Positions 1 to 10,896 of a DNA stretch of 64,000 bases are shown piece by piece. Source of the stretch: Thelonectria olida. Taxonomy: Eukaryota; Ascomycota; Sordariomycetes; Hypocreales; Nectriaceae. A program made the position numbers and the translations under genes. The number at the start of each line of letters is the position of its first letter. Positions within the stretch are counted from its first letter, which is position 1. The stretch covers positions 372,001-436,000 of the forward strand of contig JAGPYM010000028.1 in the NCBI GenBank assembly GCA_020736575.1, read 5' to 3'. Below the pieces are notes generated by a model. The model was not told the DNA's origin. It was given only the letters and a program-made list of their open reading frames with translations, and did not search any database.

Positions 1-2284
1 CAATCCCTCGAAGAAGAAGCAGCGGGATACTACAACACGACGTACAGGATGCCTCTTCTCTGTCACAGCAAAGGAAAGCTTGTGCAAGACTATATGGAGT
101 CTGAGGCATCGTCCTGGGGCTGGCTTTGGTCAACACAATCATGAACCAAGCTTCAGCCAACTAGCACATCCAACGCTTCGTCAACTATCCGGTCCAGAGG
201 AATCAACTGTCCATCAACTCGCCAATGCCGGCATTGCGCCAAGGGAGATCAGATCCTATTTACGCATGAACTCAGATACACTTGCTACACAGAGAGATAT
301 CTACAATTGTATTGCACGGGGCAAACGGGAGCTTGCTAAAGGTCAAAGCCATATGCATGCCCTTGCTGACCACTTCGAGAACGAGGGCTTCTGGAGTCAG
401 ATGCACCTTGACGAGAGTGGCAGAGTTACAGCAGTGTTATTTGCACATCCGAAGTCACTGGGATACCTCAAATTATATCCCGAGGTGCTTCTATTGGACT
501 GTACATACAAGACCAATAAGTACAAGATGCCTCTTCTCGATATAGTTGGTGTTGATGCTTGTCATCGATCCTTCTGTATTGCATTTGCGTTCCTTAGTGG
601 CGAGGAAGAGGATGACTTCATCTGGGCTCTTGGCCGGTTACGGAGTGTATATGAGCTTTGTGGAGCAGCCCTTCCATCTGTGATACTTACAGATCGCTGC
701 CTTGCTTGTATGAGTGCTGTTTCCTCTTGTTTCCCCGAGTCAAGCTCGATGCTATGCTTATGGCACATCAACAAGGCAGTTCTGACCCATTGTATGCCTG
801 CATTCACTCGAGATAAACCCGAAGCCCAAGGGCAGAAAGACTGGAAGGAGTTCTATGGCTCTTGGCATGAGATTGTAGCCTCAACGACTGAGGATATCTA
901 CAACGAGAGGCTTGAGAAGTTCAAGAAGCGTTACATCCCTGACTACATCAACGAGGTGGGCTATATCATAGAGACCTGGCTGGATCCCTATAAGAGGTTT
1001 GTCAAGGCGTGGGTTAACCAATACCTTCACTTTGAGCAATATGTTACATCACGGTGCGAGGGTATTCATAAGCTCGTCAAATCTCATATGAACAACAACA
1101 ACTCGCAAGTTGACCTCTTCGAGGCCTGGAGGATCATCAAGCTCGTTCTAGTAAACCAGCTTACCGAGCTCGAAGCAAACCAGGCTAAGCAGCATACCAG
1201 TGTACCTCTTCAGCTATCTGGGGTATTGTACGGCAATATCCGTGGTTGGATCTCGCATGAAGCCCTCCGGAAGGTTGAGGCTCAACGGGAACGACTATTG
1301 AACGAACTTCCTGCGTGTACAGGGGCCTTCTCTAGGACCCTCAGTCTGCCTTGTGCTCACACCCTCCAGCCTTTACTGGTGCAGAGTCGGCCCCTTCAAC
1401 TACATCATTTCCATTCACATTGGCATCTCCAACGCTCAGGAACCCCCCAGCTTATTATTGAGCCTCACAAGCAGTTTGATCGTCTAGCAGCTCGTTCAAC
1501 GCTGCCACCAACAAGCACACAACGTGAGCCTTGTGCATTTGAAGCTGTTGAGAAAGCAGCACAGCCAAAGGCACCACCGAAGTGTTCGAGATGTGGTGTA
1601 CAAGGCCACACTAGGAAATCTAAAGCATGCCCCTTACGTTACGAAGAGCTATTGCAGGCTCCTGCCCAAACCTCTACGACGACGCGTACAACAACACATA
1701 CATCTACTCGCTCTGTAACTCGCTCACTGTCCCCGTTATCCCCATCAGGAGACTCTGTGGTATCTGAGATTATAGCATACACAACGACACATACGACAAC
1801 ACACACAACAACTCGTGTGCTATCTCCACCAGCAACCAGGCCAGCAACTGTCACTGCAGCAGTGCCCGCATTACGACCTGATGACCCCCGTGCTATCTAC
1901 CAACGATACAAAGAAGCACGAGAGGCCTGGTATGCTACATTGGATCGGGGAGCTGTCAAGACCAATCAACAATACCGGAAGGCCAAGGGTCTGCCTACAC
2001 GCTACTCCAAAACAGAGTATAACTGGTGCCTTGACTACAAGCGAATGGGGCCTCGTTGCAAGGTAGGAAATAGCTTCAGGGGCTGGACTACAGAGGAGAA
2101 GATGAGTTATCTTGATTGGGATAGGGCTGAGAACGAGCGGGTTGAACAGAATGTAGGGATAGAGATGGCGAAGCAGCCTTTCTCAGGGCGGCGAGGCATG
2201 CGAGATATCTGGAATGCTGCGGAAAGAGATCTCGAATTACAGGAGGAATGGTACGGAGGTGGGAACCCAGCCCCCCCCAACTAA
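1..2284 (+). CDS. MULE-type (Mutator-like) transposase, 5' end outside window
   Basis: The frame is already open at base 2, and the first 26 codons match the GCM/FAR1-like DNA-binding region of the second MULE copy near 22.4 kb (RRTGC...), so the true start lies left of the window. The MULE core contains LLLDCTYKTN and VILTDRCLA, which carry two of the catalytic acidic residues, followed by CLWHINKAV. Next come a Cys/His-rich SWIM-like stretch (about bases 1310-1430) and a CCHC zinc knuckle (CSRCGVQGHTRKSKACP, about 1579-1630). A Thr-rich low-complexity linker of ACA/ACG repeats lies at about 1675-1830. The role is cut-and-paste transposition. No stop or frameshift is visible, so this copy may still encode protein. 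I could not find its terminal inverted repeats. Confidence 0.85.
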   Translation, partial: NPSKKKQRDTTTRRTGCLFSVTAKESLCKTIWSLRHRPGAGFGQHNHEPSFSQLAHPTLRQLSGPEESTVHQLANAGIAPREIRSYLRMNSDTLATQRDIYNCIARGKRELAKGQSHMHALADHFENEGFWSQMHLDESGRVTAVLFAHPKSLGYLKLYPEVLLLDCTYKTNKYKMPLLDIVGVDACHRSFCIAFAFLSGEEEDDFIWALGRLRSVYELCGAALPSVILTDRCLACMSAVSSCFPESSSMLCLWHINKAVLTHCMPAFTRDKPEAQGQKDWKEFYGSWHEIVASTTEDIYNERLEKFKKRYIPDYINEVGYIIETWLDPYKRFVKAWVNQYLHFEQYVTSRCEGIHKLVKSHMNNNNSQVDLFEAWRIIKLVLVNQLTELEANQAKQHTSVPLQLSGVLYGNIRGWISHEALRKVEAQRERLLNELPACTGAFSRTLSLPCAHTLQPLLVQSRPLQLHHFHSHWHLQRSGTPQLIIEPHKQFDRLAARSTLPPTSTQREPCAFEAVEKAAQPKAPPKCSRCGVQGHTRKSKACPLRYEELLQAPAQTSTTTRTTTHTSTRSVTRSLSPLSPSGDSVVSEIIAYTTTHTTTHTTTRVLSPPATRPATVTAAVPALRPDDPRAIYQRYKEAREAWYATLDRGAVKTNQQYRKAKGLPTRYSKTEYNWCLDYKRMGPRCKVGNSFRGWTTEEKMSYLDWDRAENERVEQNVGIEMAKQPFSGRRGMRDIWNAAERDLELQEEWYGGGNPAPPN

Positions 2285-2671
2285 CATTTACAAGAGTGAC
2301 AGGAAATTGTGATTTCTATATATCATTAGAAAGAGAAAGAAAACGTAAATCTACGAGAATAGTTATGGTGACCCAATGGCTTGATTCAACAACGTTGTAG
2401 CTGAGTTCACATGTAGGGTTGAGCAGGCTTAGTAGTCACTCATACGATAACCGCAGGAATAGCAACAACAACACGATATTGCATCTATTGGCCTATTCTG
2501 CTGTATCACTGCGTTAGATGCTGTTTCTGTAGATAGAAAAGAGATATCTCTTGCACACACATGATGCCTCTTACGGATGAGTGTTGCACCACCGGTGGTG
2601 CATGAGTCACGTGAGGATATTTGCACCATCGATGGTGCATGTATCAAGACCCGGCGAGCCAAGGGCGGGTA
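2285..2671. other. Intergenic stretch between MULE and pogo element
   Basis: No gene is recognisable here. The stretch should contain the 3' end of the MULE element. It holds two 16-bp perfect palindromes (listed separately) just before the pogo insertion site. Confidence 0.5.
2586..2638. repeat. Two near-identical 16-bp palindromes
   Basis: GCACCACCGGTGGTGC (2586-2601) and GCACCATCGATGGTGC (2623-2638) are each perfectly self-complementary and differ only at the symmetrical central positions. They start 37 bp apart, both preceded by TT and followed by AT. They resemble dimer-binding sites or a transposon-end structure; function unknown. Confidence 0.6.
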
Positions 2672-2746
2672 ACGTAATCTACCACCTTCCCGGTCAAACC
2701 ACCTACTCGGTCAAAAAATTCTCCACCGACGCGACCCGCACCTCAC
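2672..2746. repeat. Left terminal inverted repeat of pogo element
   Basis: 75 bp, identical to the reverse complement of 4604-4678. The adjacent TA at 2670-2671 is the presumed target duplication. Confidence 0.95.
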
Positions 2747-2767
2747 AGCAAGACAAAGTGGACACAG

Positions 2768-4540
2768 ATGGCGACGCAAGACCAATCAGTTCCGCGCGAA
2801 GAACGGGTCCTGCTCGCCATCAGGGCCTATCAACAAGGCCAATTCAAAAGTGCTCGCAAGGCTGCGATTGCATACGACGTCCCTCCATCGACAGTATCTG
2901 ATCGACTCCGCGGTGTTCGTCCCCGATGCGACGCGCAGATGAAGAACCAGAAGCTAACGGCGACGGAAGAGACGGCCCTCGTACAATGGATCTTGTCGAT
3001 GGACGAGCGAGGGATGCTGCTGACAGTGGCTTACACTTGCTGGATGGCCAATTTATTGCTTTCTGAGCGAGGCAACGATCTTGTTGGCAAAAACTGGGTG
3101 CGAAGGTTCGTTGGCCGCCACGACGAAATCAAGGCAAAGTACTCTCGCCGATATGATTACCAACGTGCCAAATGCGAAGACCCGCAAAAGATCCAAGAAT
3201 GGTACGATCGAGTCGCAGCGACGAAGCAGAAATGGGGGATTCTTGACGAGGATGTCTATAACTTTGATGAGACGGGCTTTCAAATGGGAGTCATTGCAAC
3301 AGCGAGAGTCCTTACTAGGTCTGACCGGCGAGGCCGGCCTATGCTCACGCAGCCTGGAAATCGCGAATGGGTTACTGTGATCGAGTCTGTCAATTGCCAG
3401 GGTTGGGCTTTACCGGCGAAGGTTATCTTCCAGGGCAAGTTACACCAAGCAAGCTGGTATGAATCGGGCGTACCCGGCGACTGGCATATCGCCGTTAGTG
3501 AGAAAGGCTGGACTTCCGACGACCTTGCCTTACATTGGTTAAAGGAAGTTTTTGATCCAAATACGCTGCGCCGTACGGTTGGTACACATCGACTTCTTAT
3601 TCTCGACGGGCACGGCAGCCACGTTACGCCGGAATTTGACAAGTACTGTACGGCAAATTCCATCGTGGTACTCCAAATGCCAGCACATTCCTCACATCTC
3701 TTGCAGCCTCTTGATGTTGGGTGCTTTTCGCCGTTAAAAACAATATACGGCCGAAAGGTTCAAGAGAAAATGCTCGCCGGGATCCATCATATCGATAAAC
3801 AGGACTTCCTTCCTATATACTTAGAAGCTCGCCGACAAGCACTCTCGCCGTCAAATATCCGAAGCGGATTTATGGCGACAGGCCTCTTTCCATTGGATCC
3901 AAACAGGGTATTATCGCGGTTACAAGTTCAGGTTGACAAAGTGGGTAACGATCACGGTGATAAGAACACTCCAAGCCCCCACAAGAGGCTGGAATCTTAC
4001 AACACCCCGTATAACGTTAACCAACTTAACACTCACGCCGAAAGGCTTCTTGAACGCCGGCCACAAATCCCAGACTCGCCAGTCTCACAAGCTATCAACC
4101 AGCTTATCAAAGGCTGTCAAATGGCCATGCATAGCGCCGCCCTTCTTGCCGACGAAAACCGACAACTACGGTCAGGAAACCTACGGCAAAAGCAGAAAAA
4201 AGAACAACGCCGTGAATACATTAGCGACGGCGGGACTCTGTCAGTTGCAGAAGGTACGGCTAGGATAAAGCGACGGCGAGAAGAAGAAGAAGAGCGGGTT
4301 AAGCGACGTCGAGAAGAGGAAGAGGAGCGAGTCAAGCGAAGGCGAGTGAAGGAAGAGGAGCGAGTTAAGCGACGGCGAGTGAAGGAAGATGAGCAGACCA
4401 AGCGACGGCGAGAAGAAGAGGAGCGGGTCAAACGACGGATAGAAGAGGAGCAGGAGCTAAGTGCCCCAAGACAGCGTGCGCCACCAAGGTGTAGTAAATG
4501 CAGGTCCTTTGAACACACCGCCCGTACGTGTAATGGTTAG
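2768..4540 (+). CDS. Pogo-family DDE transposase with zinc knuckle
   Basis: A 590-aa protein. The N-terminal HTH (psq-type, ARKAAIAYDVPPSTVSDRL) is followed by a CENP-B-type HTH (GKNWVRRFVGRHDEIK). The DDE domain has its three acidic positions in VYNFDETGF, LLILDGHGSH and LLQPLDVGCF. The C-terminal 100 residues are unusual: about six tandem copies of a charged unit (RVKRRREEEEE type, bases 4265-4455), predicted to form a helix or coiled coil, then a CCHC knuckle (CSKCRSFEHTARTC). It catalyses excision and integration of the surrounding element. Fot1-like proteins are usually about 500-560 aa, so the repeated tail makes this one long. The ORF is intact. Confidence 0.95.
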   Translation: MATQDQSVPREERVLLAIRAYQQGQFKSARKAAIAYDVPPSTVSDRLRGVRPRCDAQMKNQKLTATEETALVQWILSMDERGMLLTVAYTCWMANLLLSERGNDLVGKNWVRRFVGRHDEIKAKYSRRYDYQRAKCEDPQKIQEWYDRVAATKQKWGILDEDVYNFDETGFQMGVIATARVLTRSDRRGRPMLTQPGNREWVTVIESVNCQGWALPAKVIFQGKLHQASWYESGVPGDWHIAVSEKGWTSDDLALHWLKEVFDPNTLRRTVGTHRLLILDGHGSHVTPEFDKYCTANSIVVLQMPAHSSHLLQPLDVGCFSPLKTIYGRKVQEKMLAGIHHIDKQDFLPIYLEARRQALSPSNIRSGFMATGLFPLDPNRVLSRLQVQVDKVGNDHGDKNTPSPHKRLESYNTPYNVNQLNTHAERLLERRPQIPDSPVSQAINQLIKGCQMAMHSAALLADENRQLRSGNLRQKQKKEQRREYISDGGTLSVAEGTARIKRRREEEEERVKRRREEEEERVKRRRVKEEERVKRRRVKEDEQTKRRREEEERVKRRIEEEQELSAPRQRAPPRCSKCRSFEHTARTCNG

Positions 4541-4603
4541 TCCTGAATTGATTTAACGGCCTCTTGGAATAAATTGTCGTCATTGTGCTCAGTTTGTATT
4601 GCC

Positions 4604-4678
4604 GTGAGGTGCGGGTCGCGTCGGTGGAGAATTTTTTGACCGAGTAGGTGGTTTGACCGGGAAGGTGGTAGATTACGT
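4604..4678. repeat. Right terminal inverted repeat of pogo element
   Basis: 75 bp, the perfect inverted copy of 2672-2746. It is followed by TA at 4679-4680. Confidence 0.95.
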
Positions 4679-7500
4679 TACTAATAATCTGTATTTGTAT
4701 AGGAACTCGAGTTATTAAGTTTATAGAGAGCGCTATTGTACATAGAAATTCCTCTTAATGTAGTAACAAAGAACCTCTTGCCCTAGCTCCACTCGATCCA
4801 GTTGAATTTTGCCAATATTTTGCCAAGTTGTATGGGGGGTCGCAGACTTTTGAGGCTACCTGGTTGGTGGTTGCTTAATTTTTTTTTTTTTTTTGCGAGC
4901 AGGCCGTGGTGGAGCTGCTGCTGCAGCGAGCTGAGAAACCCTCTTTGAGTTGTAAACCAGTGAGGCGGAAGACAAGATGGGAACCAGCCCAAGTAGGTTC
5001 AGTTTTACGAGGTCCAGTATGCAGTGCCACGACCGGAAATCTTTCGAGGCGACCCCGTAATCACTCTGTTCGCTTTTAACAGTTACATAGCAAGTAAGGC
5101 AAAGCATAGCCTACCGGTAAAGCTTGGATCTACAGACCAGCTGAGGAGATAGGGTGGGTGGCACTGAATGCCTGACTCCGGTTCAATTTTCCGGCCGTGC
5201 AGGTAGATATGACGCCTTCGAGGTCTTGCGCGAGTCAAAGAACGCATTGCTTACAATAACCGGCGGTCCTTATGGACTTGGAGCTCATCTACAACTGATC
5301 AAACGTGCTGTGCGTACCAGTCCATCAAGACTTGCGTAAGCCGGACTGGCCGCTCAACTGTTGCAGATTGTGCAGTGATGCTGAGTGCACTTGATAAAAG
5401 GTGGTTATTATTGTACTGATTGTTATACTTGGATTTTAATGAACATGAAGGACCTCTTTTATACTTCAATATGAGCATGAGTCCTATGAAGTCGCCACCA
5501 TCTAAGACTTATTTAGAGTTTGACATGATATAGGGTCGTGAAGTCGAGAGGGGAAACCTTAATTCTTCCAACATCAACGAGGAGACCGCGGTCTGGGTTT
5601 GGTTGCGACATGGCAGGCACCTCGGAAAGTCTTTTCTTATAGTCGAGACGCACTGATAATGGCTTTTAAAATGAGGCGTCGAACTTAAAACGTCCCGTGT
5701 AAGTGTGTGCTACACATCATGATTCCAGAGTGGGGCACGCAAAGATGGTACGTTCGGGAAGCTCGGCCAGCACACCCATTCCCTCGTACTTCGTATAAAG
5801 GTATTGGCGTATGTGCCAAAAACACTGACGTCAAAATGCCGAGGTAGGAAGGATAATAATGCCAAGTCCGAAGACACCTGGGTTTTGAGAGTGCTTCAGA
5901 CAGCGTTGGATATTTTTCTTTGCCACATCGTTTAAGCTGGCGTAGCTCGTTATTTTCCCACAACAAAACCTGTCCATCGCTCCCGTACTGCGTCTGGAAA
6001 TTACTCCAGCCCGGTGAAGCTATAGCAAACTATGCCGCCAAACCATCGGGCCGACTACATCATATTCTAAGAACGCCCAAGGAGTTGCACGGCCTCATCC
6101 ACTTCAAGTTAGCAACTTCCGGGATGAATAACTCTCTTAGGTTTACTGAGACGTGTGTGTACGAGTTCCCAAGCGACAAGCCGCGGAGTTCAGCATTGAT
6201 GAGGATGACAGCGACGTGGCAAGCAGTAGTGGATCGTGAAATACTAATATATAAATGAGAGCTCTAACACTCTTTATCTTCATTGCAAGTAGACAAGGCT
6301 ATCTTAAGTCATTGAAGGTGTCATATCATCATGCGAACTCTCGAGGTTCGGCCTCCTGGCGATCAAGTTCGTTGCTGTATGCAACGGAGATAGAAATGGC
6401 CATTTCAACACGATACCACCATTTCCGACCCGTATGTGATTTCCTTTCCTTAGTTGCAATGATGGCGGTGACGACCCATAGCCGAGTCCGATGGTGAAGG
6501 CTGGGATGCTGTTTTTGCAAAGGCGAAAGCGACTGTAGCCTGCCTCAACTTGGCGAAAAAGGTCAGCTTGACCACCGGAAGCATTCTTGGAGCTCAGTGC
6601 AACGGCAATATTGCTCCTATTCTTAAAATTAGATTTACCGGCCTATGCCTCGCTGGTGGCCCAGTCTCTGGTACACCCCCTTGCCGGATGCAGCTGTTAA
6701 GTCCGTTTCTAACATACACATGTTAGTCCGCATTGCAGAGTGATGTGCTTTAGCTGCCAGTAAATAATCCAGATCACCTGCAATACATGACATGTATTGC
6801 CACACTGGCAATATATTGAGTTCTTAGCAATATAATACAATATGGGCCAATGTCATACAGCCTAATACAATATGTACCACTTGGTAATATAATAATATTG
6901 AGAGGCTCCCTTATTGCTAATATACGTATTGTTCATATTATTCGCAATACTGCATTTATACGGTGAAGTAGATTTGTACAAATCTTATTGTGACAATCGG
7001 ACTGTCCCTAACACGTGAACTTAAGTCGAATCTTTATGTTGGCTGAAGGATCAGGATGTTGCTGAGTACTATGGGGATTGCTATGTCAACCAATTTCAAG
7101 ATGGAAATCTTGATAACTTAGCTGTGTTGATGGCTGAAGAGCTGTAGACTGGCAAAGGAAGGAGTGCTTATTCGCATATACTGATTCGCCCCGTGATGCT
7201 TTAAGGGAGCACCGCGCTCTTCTATCATGGGGCTCCTTTCCTGGTTGGTTCTCCTCCGTGTGGCTAGGAAATCCTATGTAGCTGAGTCTGCCATGATTTA
7301 CTGCCTCTCAAGATGCGGTTATGTCAATTGCCATGACGGTCATACGATTCACCAGATCGGCTGCCAGGAGGTCCGGACTCCCAATCAAAGGTTGGTGTCA
7401 ACTGTCTCCCAAAAAGCAAGTTCTGTATCACAGAGGCCCTGGAGGCCCTATTGAACTCATATATGAAGACCGACTCTGTTCGGTCCTTAGATAGAAATCA
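4679..7500. other. Gene-poor stretch, no recognisable gene
   Basis: Only short, unrelated open frames occur. There is a T run at about 4880-4896. From about 6780 to 6990 the sequence is AT-rich and built from irregular CAATATA/AATATAATA units. I see no coding similarity and no complete element; probably eroded transposon sequence. Confidence 0.5.
6780..6965. repeat. AT-rich block of irregular CAATATA-like units
   Basis: The motifs CAATATA, AATATAATA and TACAATATG recur at irregular spacing. This is degenerate low-complexity sequence with no ORF. Confidence 0.4.
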
Positions 7501-7559
7501 AGAGCTTCCCTATGACTTCCTTTGCAACCTGCTAGTGAATGTGCCATGACTTACCCTAC

Positions 7560-8102
7560 GCATCGGGGCTGTGGACCGAACGGCTGTGATGACCCCATGA
7601 CCTGGAGGTAGAGGAAGAGCCCGAACCCCAAGACCCGACTCCCCTAAGAAGCGTCGCACCGCCCTCATTACACACCCTAATGAGCACGAGTAGACGCCCT
7701 CGAGCCACCACAAACAACAAAAAGACCCTCCGGATTCTCCAGGCTAACGTAGGCAAGGTCCCTCCGGTCCACGACTGTGCCCTTGCACTGGCCGACTCTG
7801 AACGATACGACATTGTCCTCCTACAGGAACCGTGGACAGCAATTGCACGTTCTGACTGCCTCACGATGACGCACCCAGCATACGACACCTTCTCACCAGT
7901 CGATACCTGGGGCAATACGAGCACCCGACCACGAGTCATGACATACGTCCGCCGAGACTCGGGGCTTGCGACGGACCAGAAACGCCCTTTCCCGACCCGG
8001 GGCGTTCTGTGGCTCACGACCAACAGCACGACGATAGTCAATTTCTACCACCAAAACGACGAAACTGACATACTGGATACCTTACGTCCTGTGCCCCAAT
8101 AG
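7560..8102 (+). pseudogene. LINE fragment: AP-endonuclease (EEP) domain start of ORF2
   Basis: Bases 7680-8102 encode 140 aa beginning MSTSRRPRATT and including ILQANVGK and YDIVLLQEPWT, the amino-terminal signature of the APE-type endonuclease of Tad/I-like non-LTR retrotransposons. The frame runs through Y-D-T-F-S-P and ends at a stop after LRPVPQ, about 100 aa before the domain would finish. The preceding bases may be the tail of ORF1 (a Pro/Arg/Lys-rich frame ending next to the ORF2 ATG). No RT follows. The copy has lost its 3' part, the opposite of usual LINE 5' truncation. Confidence 0.7.
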
Positions 8103-8633
8103 GGGACTTTTACGGGCCTCGCGGCCATCGGACGAAAAATATACATGCATACATACATACAGACGGCTGTGGTGACTATGGCCACACGCATATCATTGCT
8201 CTCTCTCGCTATATTGATACTTGTCTCTCCAGTGCACGGCGGTTTATGCTTGAGAGAGCAGAGCGTTTAGTGGTCGGTTTTCTTTACCAAAGTTCGCGTC
8301 TTAGCAAAAACTGGAATTCATGGAGTGTAGGACTGGCTTGGGCTGAGACCTTATGGCTCGATCCTTATTCTAAGAGCTACTTATATTGTTAGTAGAATTA
8401 CGTAGAAGTAATAACGTTTTGCCTTTCGTTTCGGCTGCAACCCAAGCAGTATTTCAGTGATCTCAATAAGCCGCGACCTCTCACTCGACTCTTGGTGGAT
8501 TGATAGCGCGAAATGTAAATCAAACATGAGTTCTAAATAGGCACAAGATAAGTCCGTATCCTATAAGTAAGAATTCCTTGAATCATACAAACCCACTATG
8601 TCGGAGATGTCGCTGTACTGCTCAACCCCAAAG
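8103..8633. other. Intergenic, no gene seen
   Basis: The stretch begins with a short CATA microsatellite (about 8144-8160) at the broken end of the LINE fragment. Otherwise it holds the 3' flank of the minus-strand regulator gene. Nothing else is recognisable. Confidence 0.5.
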
Positions 8634-9957
8634 TCAAGCCACCGGTGCTACCCATCCCATCTCCTCAGCCGGTCTGTGAATCCAAGCCTTATGTTCCGCA
8701 TCAAGTCGCCTGTAAACCTCAGAAATGATACGATCCGCCCAGCCTTGCAACCACCACTGCGTTTCCGCCTTCTTTACCATGACACAAAAGTGTGCCAAGA
8801 TGGCCAAGGCCTCCTGAGTTGAAAGTTCCAAAAGTGGTAAGAAGCCGTCGATGCATCGATAAATCCAGACGAAGGCGTCTGCCCCCTCCCAGTTAATGGA
8901 GCAATATGCCGCTGACCGGAGACTGTTAATTGTTTCAGTATATATGCATAGTCTCCCCGGATCTTCGACATGAACGTTGATCCGGTTTTGAAGTTCGCAT
9001 AACATGTCGTTTCTATAGATGTCGGTAACGGTGGACGGACATTGAAGCTCCCATCTCTCTGCGCCAAACTTGAGCAGGGGCGCTAAAGGGCTCTCCGATA
9101 TATCCGCACCTAGAATATCTCGTAGTTGTTTTGTTCCTTGGATAAGATATATCCAGTCCTCGAAACTCCCTTCGTCTGCGGGTATTTCGCCAAACGAGTC
9201 TCTCTTTGGAGTTGCCAATGCTGCAAAACACTTGTCAGCGCCACCAAGTTCATCTACAATGAGAGCGGCAGGCTTAACTAATAGGGATTGTCAAAGCTGA
9301 GAACATGAATAGACAGGCAACATTCTCGTTTCGTACGTCTTGCAGCAGTTTCAGCGCTTCTCTCGACGCCACCTGGTGATGTGTTAAGGCGGTTGACATG
9401 TAAGAGTCTCGATGTTCCGGTCGGTGGCGCGCTAGGTGCAAGGCGGACAGGGCGAAGATCTCTCTCATTAAATATTCGTATTGAAAGGCCAGATGAGGGA
9501 CTGTTATTTTCCAGAAATCTCTCAGTGTCGGCGACAGCGAAAGAGTAGCGTAGGTCGACGTCGAATAAACGTGGAATAGCTCCAGGTCTTGGAGATTAAT
9601 TCTATCGCTGGCGCTCAAAATGCTCTGTTTCGAAACTGATCTCAAAACCGGTGGTAATGTTCTGTACTCGCATATTTCTTGCAGTCTAGTACAGTTGAAG
9701 CATGACGGTCGTTGTTCATCGCACTAATGTCCATGGTTGTTAATCGAGAGGCTTTATTATTGAGATGACGCTTCGACACTTGCCTTGACCTTTCTTTTCT
9801 TACACAAGTTACAGCCTCTTCTGGACTTGGTATGGGGGATGCGCGGTCCATGTTTTCGGCTACGCTTTCTATCGCAAAGGGCAGTAGAGGAAGCGCCTCC
9901 AGGGTGGAATGTTGAGGGAGGACTCTCCGATGTTTCAGATTTGAGTGTCTTCATCAT
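8634..9957 (-). CDS. Zn2Cys6 transcription factor, UPC2-like (sterol-regulator type)
   Basis: My model is complement(8634..9220, 9279..9723, 9784..9957), 401 aa. The zinc cluster spans intron 1 and reads C-x2-C-x6-C-x6-C-x2-C-x6-C (GCNLCKKRKVK / CDEQRPSCFNCTRLQEICEY). The LELFHVYSTSTYATLS and FALSALHLA segments are typical of the short sterol-uptake-control-like regulators. Intron 1 (9724-9783, 60 bp) begins GCAAGT, so it is a GC-AG intron; no GT donor restores the cysteine pattern. Intron 2 (9221-9278) is GT-AG and rejoins LTIP to LATPKRD in frame. It is predicted to be a nuclear DNA-binding regulator. Its neighbour, read away from it, is an RTA1-like gene; a second regulator of this type lies at 12.1-13.5 kb. 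Confidence 0.85.
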
Positions 9958-10896
9958 CTAATAGAGGCGATGTTATGGCCAGCCACTCGAGCGTAGGGTT
10001 GTCCGTTGATTGTTCAAGTTGCCCACAACAGAGAGAGGGAGACTTTTATTTCACCTGGGGGAAACACCCCATAAGGGCTTGACGCTAAGCTATTTATGTT
10101 TCGTACAGTGCTTCCATAATCACCCGAAGTCCCACAAATTCACTTTCACTGACCGGTCCAATCTTGTGAACATGCCGTGACAGGCCTGCTTGATGGCCAA
10201 TTTCTCCAAGTGTTCAACGTCCTATCCTCAAGAGAGCGATAGATCATTAACTGCTGATCGAGACGGGCTGACTGAGTTAGGAGCTTTCTGGTAAATCTCT
10301 AGTTCGGGATGTAAGATGTGGCCGGCATTTGACGACCAGCATGGGTCCGTAACCTTGGTGTCCATAGTGATACCTCAAGTTGAGCGAAGTTGAACGAGGC
10401 TTGGACTAAGGTTAAGCGAGAAACGAGCGTCTCACAAGTGCATAAACCAAGTCGACCCACGCTAGCCTGACTGGGGTTGTGCGTTCCCTCGTCGTAACGA
10501 GCTCCGATTGCGAACTCGTTTGGTAAGGCATTTTCACGGATAAGGGACGTTCTCTGGCGGTCCTACCGTGGGCGAATAACTGAGATGGAATGCACCTCCC
10601 TTTCTGCCTTACTTTCGAAGATATAATCTTGTTATAAGGACCGTTTTGAGTATTTCATATTCTCTAGAATCACGTTTTGCCCTTTGATATACCTCAGTCT
10701 GCTCGTTTTCTCCAGTTGCGTTATCAACCCCTTCCTTTGCGTCTCTTAACTCTCTCTTCTACGCACTATTTTATCTTTCCAAGTCGTTCTTTAGCCTGGA
10801 GCTTCAGACGCAGATCTAAATACTCGGATTACCGCCGACCATTCTTCTTCGCACCCCTGCTCTCCAGTCAACCCTTTCTAGACGATCTTAGACATC
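9958..10896. promoter_or_regulatory. Divergent promoter region between regulator and RTA1-like gene
   Basis: It separates the starts of the minus-strand regulator and the plus-strand RTA1-like gene. It holds a 190-bp LINE 3' tail (10044-10232, listed separately). The CT-rich stretch at about 10690-10890 looks like a fungal 5' UTR or core promoter. No other motif could be supported. Confidence 0.45.
10044..10232 (-). mobile_element. 3' tail of a Tad-like LINE (5'-truncated copy)
   Basis: Bases 10044-10232 align with 59804-59997, the 3' untranslated end of the LINE at 59.8-62.6 kb. They share long blocks such as CTTCCATAATCACCCGAAG and GCCGTGACAGGCCTGCTTGA. By eye, identity is roughly 80 percent. 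Only the terminal ~190 bp are present, as expected for an aborted reverse transcription. It inserted into the promoter region of the regulator gene. Confidence 0.75.

Larger units (their letters stand above)
2672..4678 (+). mobile_element. Intact pogo/Fot1-like DNA transposon
   Basis: The element is 2007 bp, bounded by 75-bp inverted repeats (2672-2746 and 4604-4678) that I compared base by base and found identical. They begin ACGTAATCTACC. A TA dinucleotide flanks each side (2670-2671 and 4679-4680), the target-site duplication expected for Tc1/mariner-pogo elements. It contains one intact transposase ORF. Perfect repeats plus an open ORF indicate a recent, possibly active insertion with no RIP damage. 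Confidence 0.95.

Noticed and set aside
7556..8041. Long minus-strand ORF opposite the LINE endonuclease
   Set aside because: Antisense shadow of the plus-strand endonuclease frame, with no protein-like motif.
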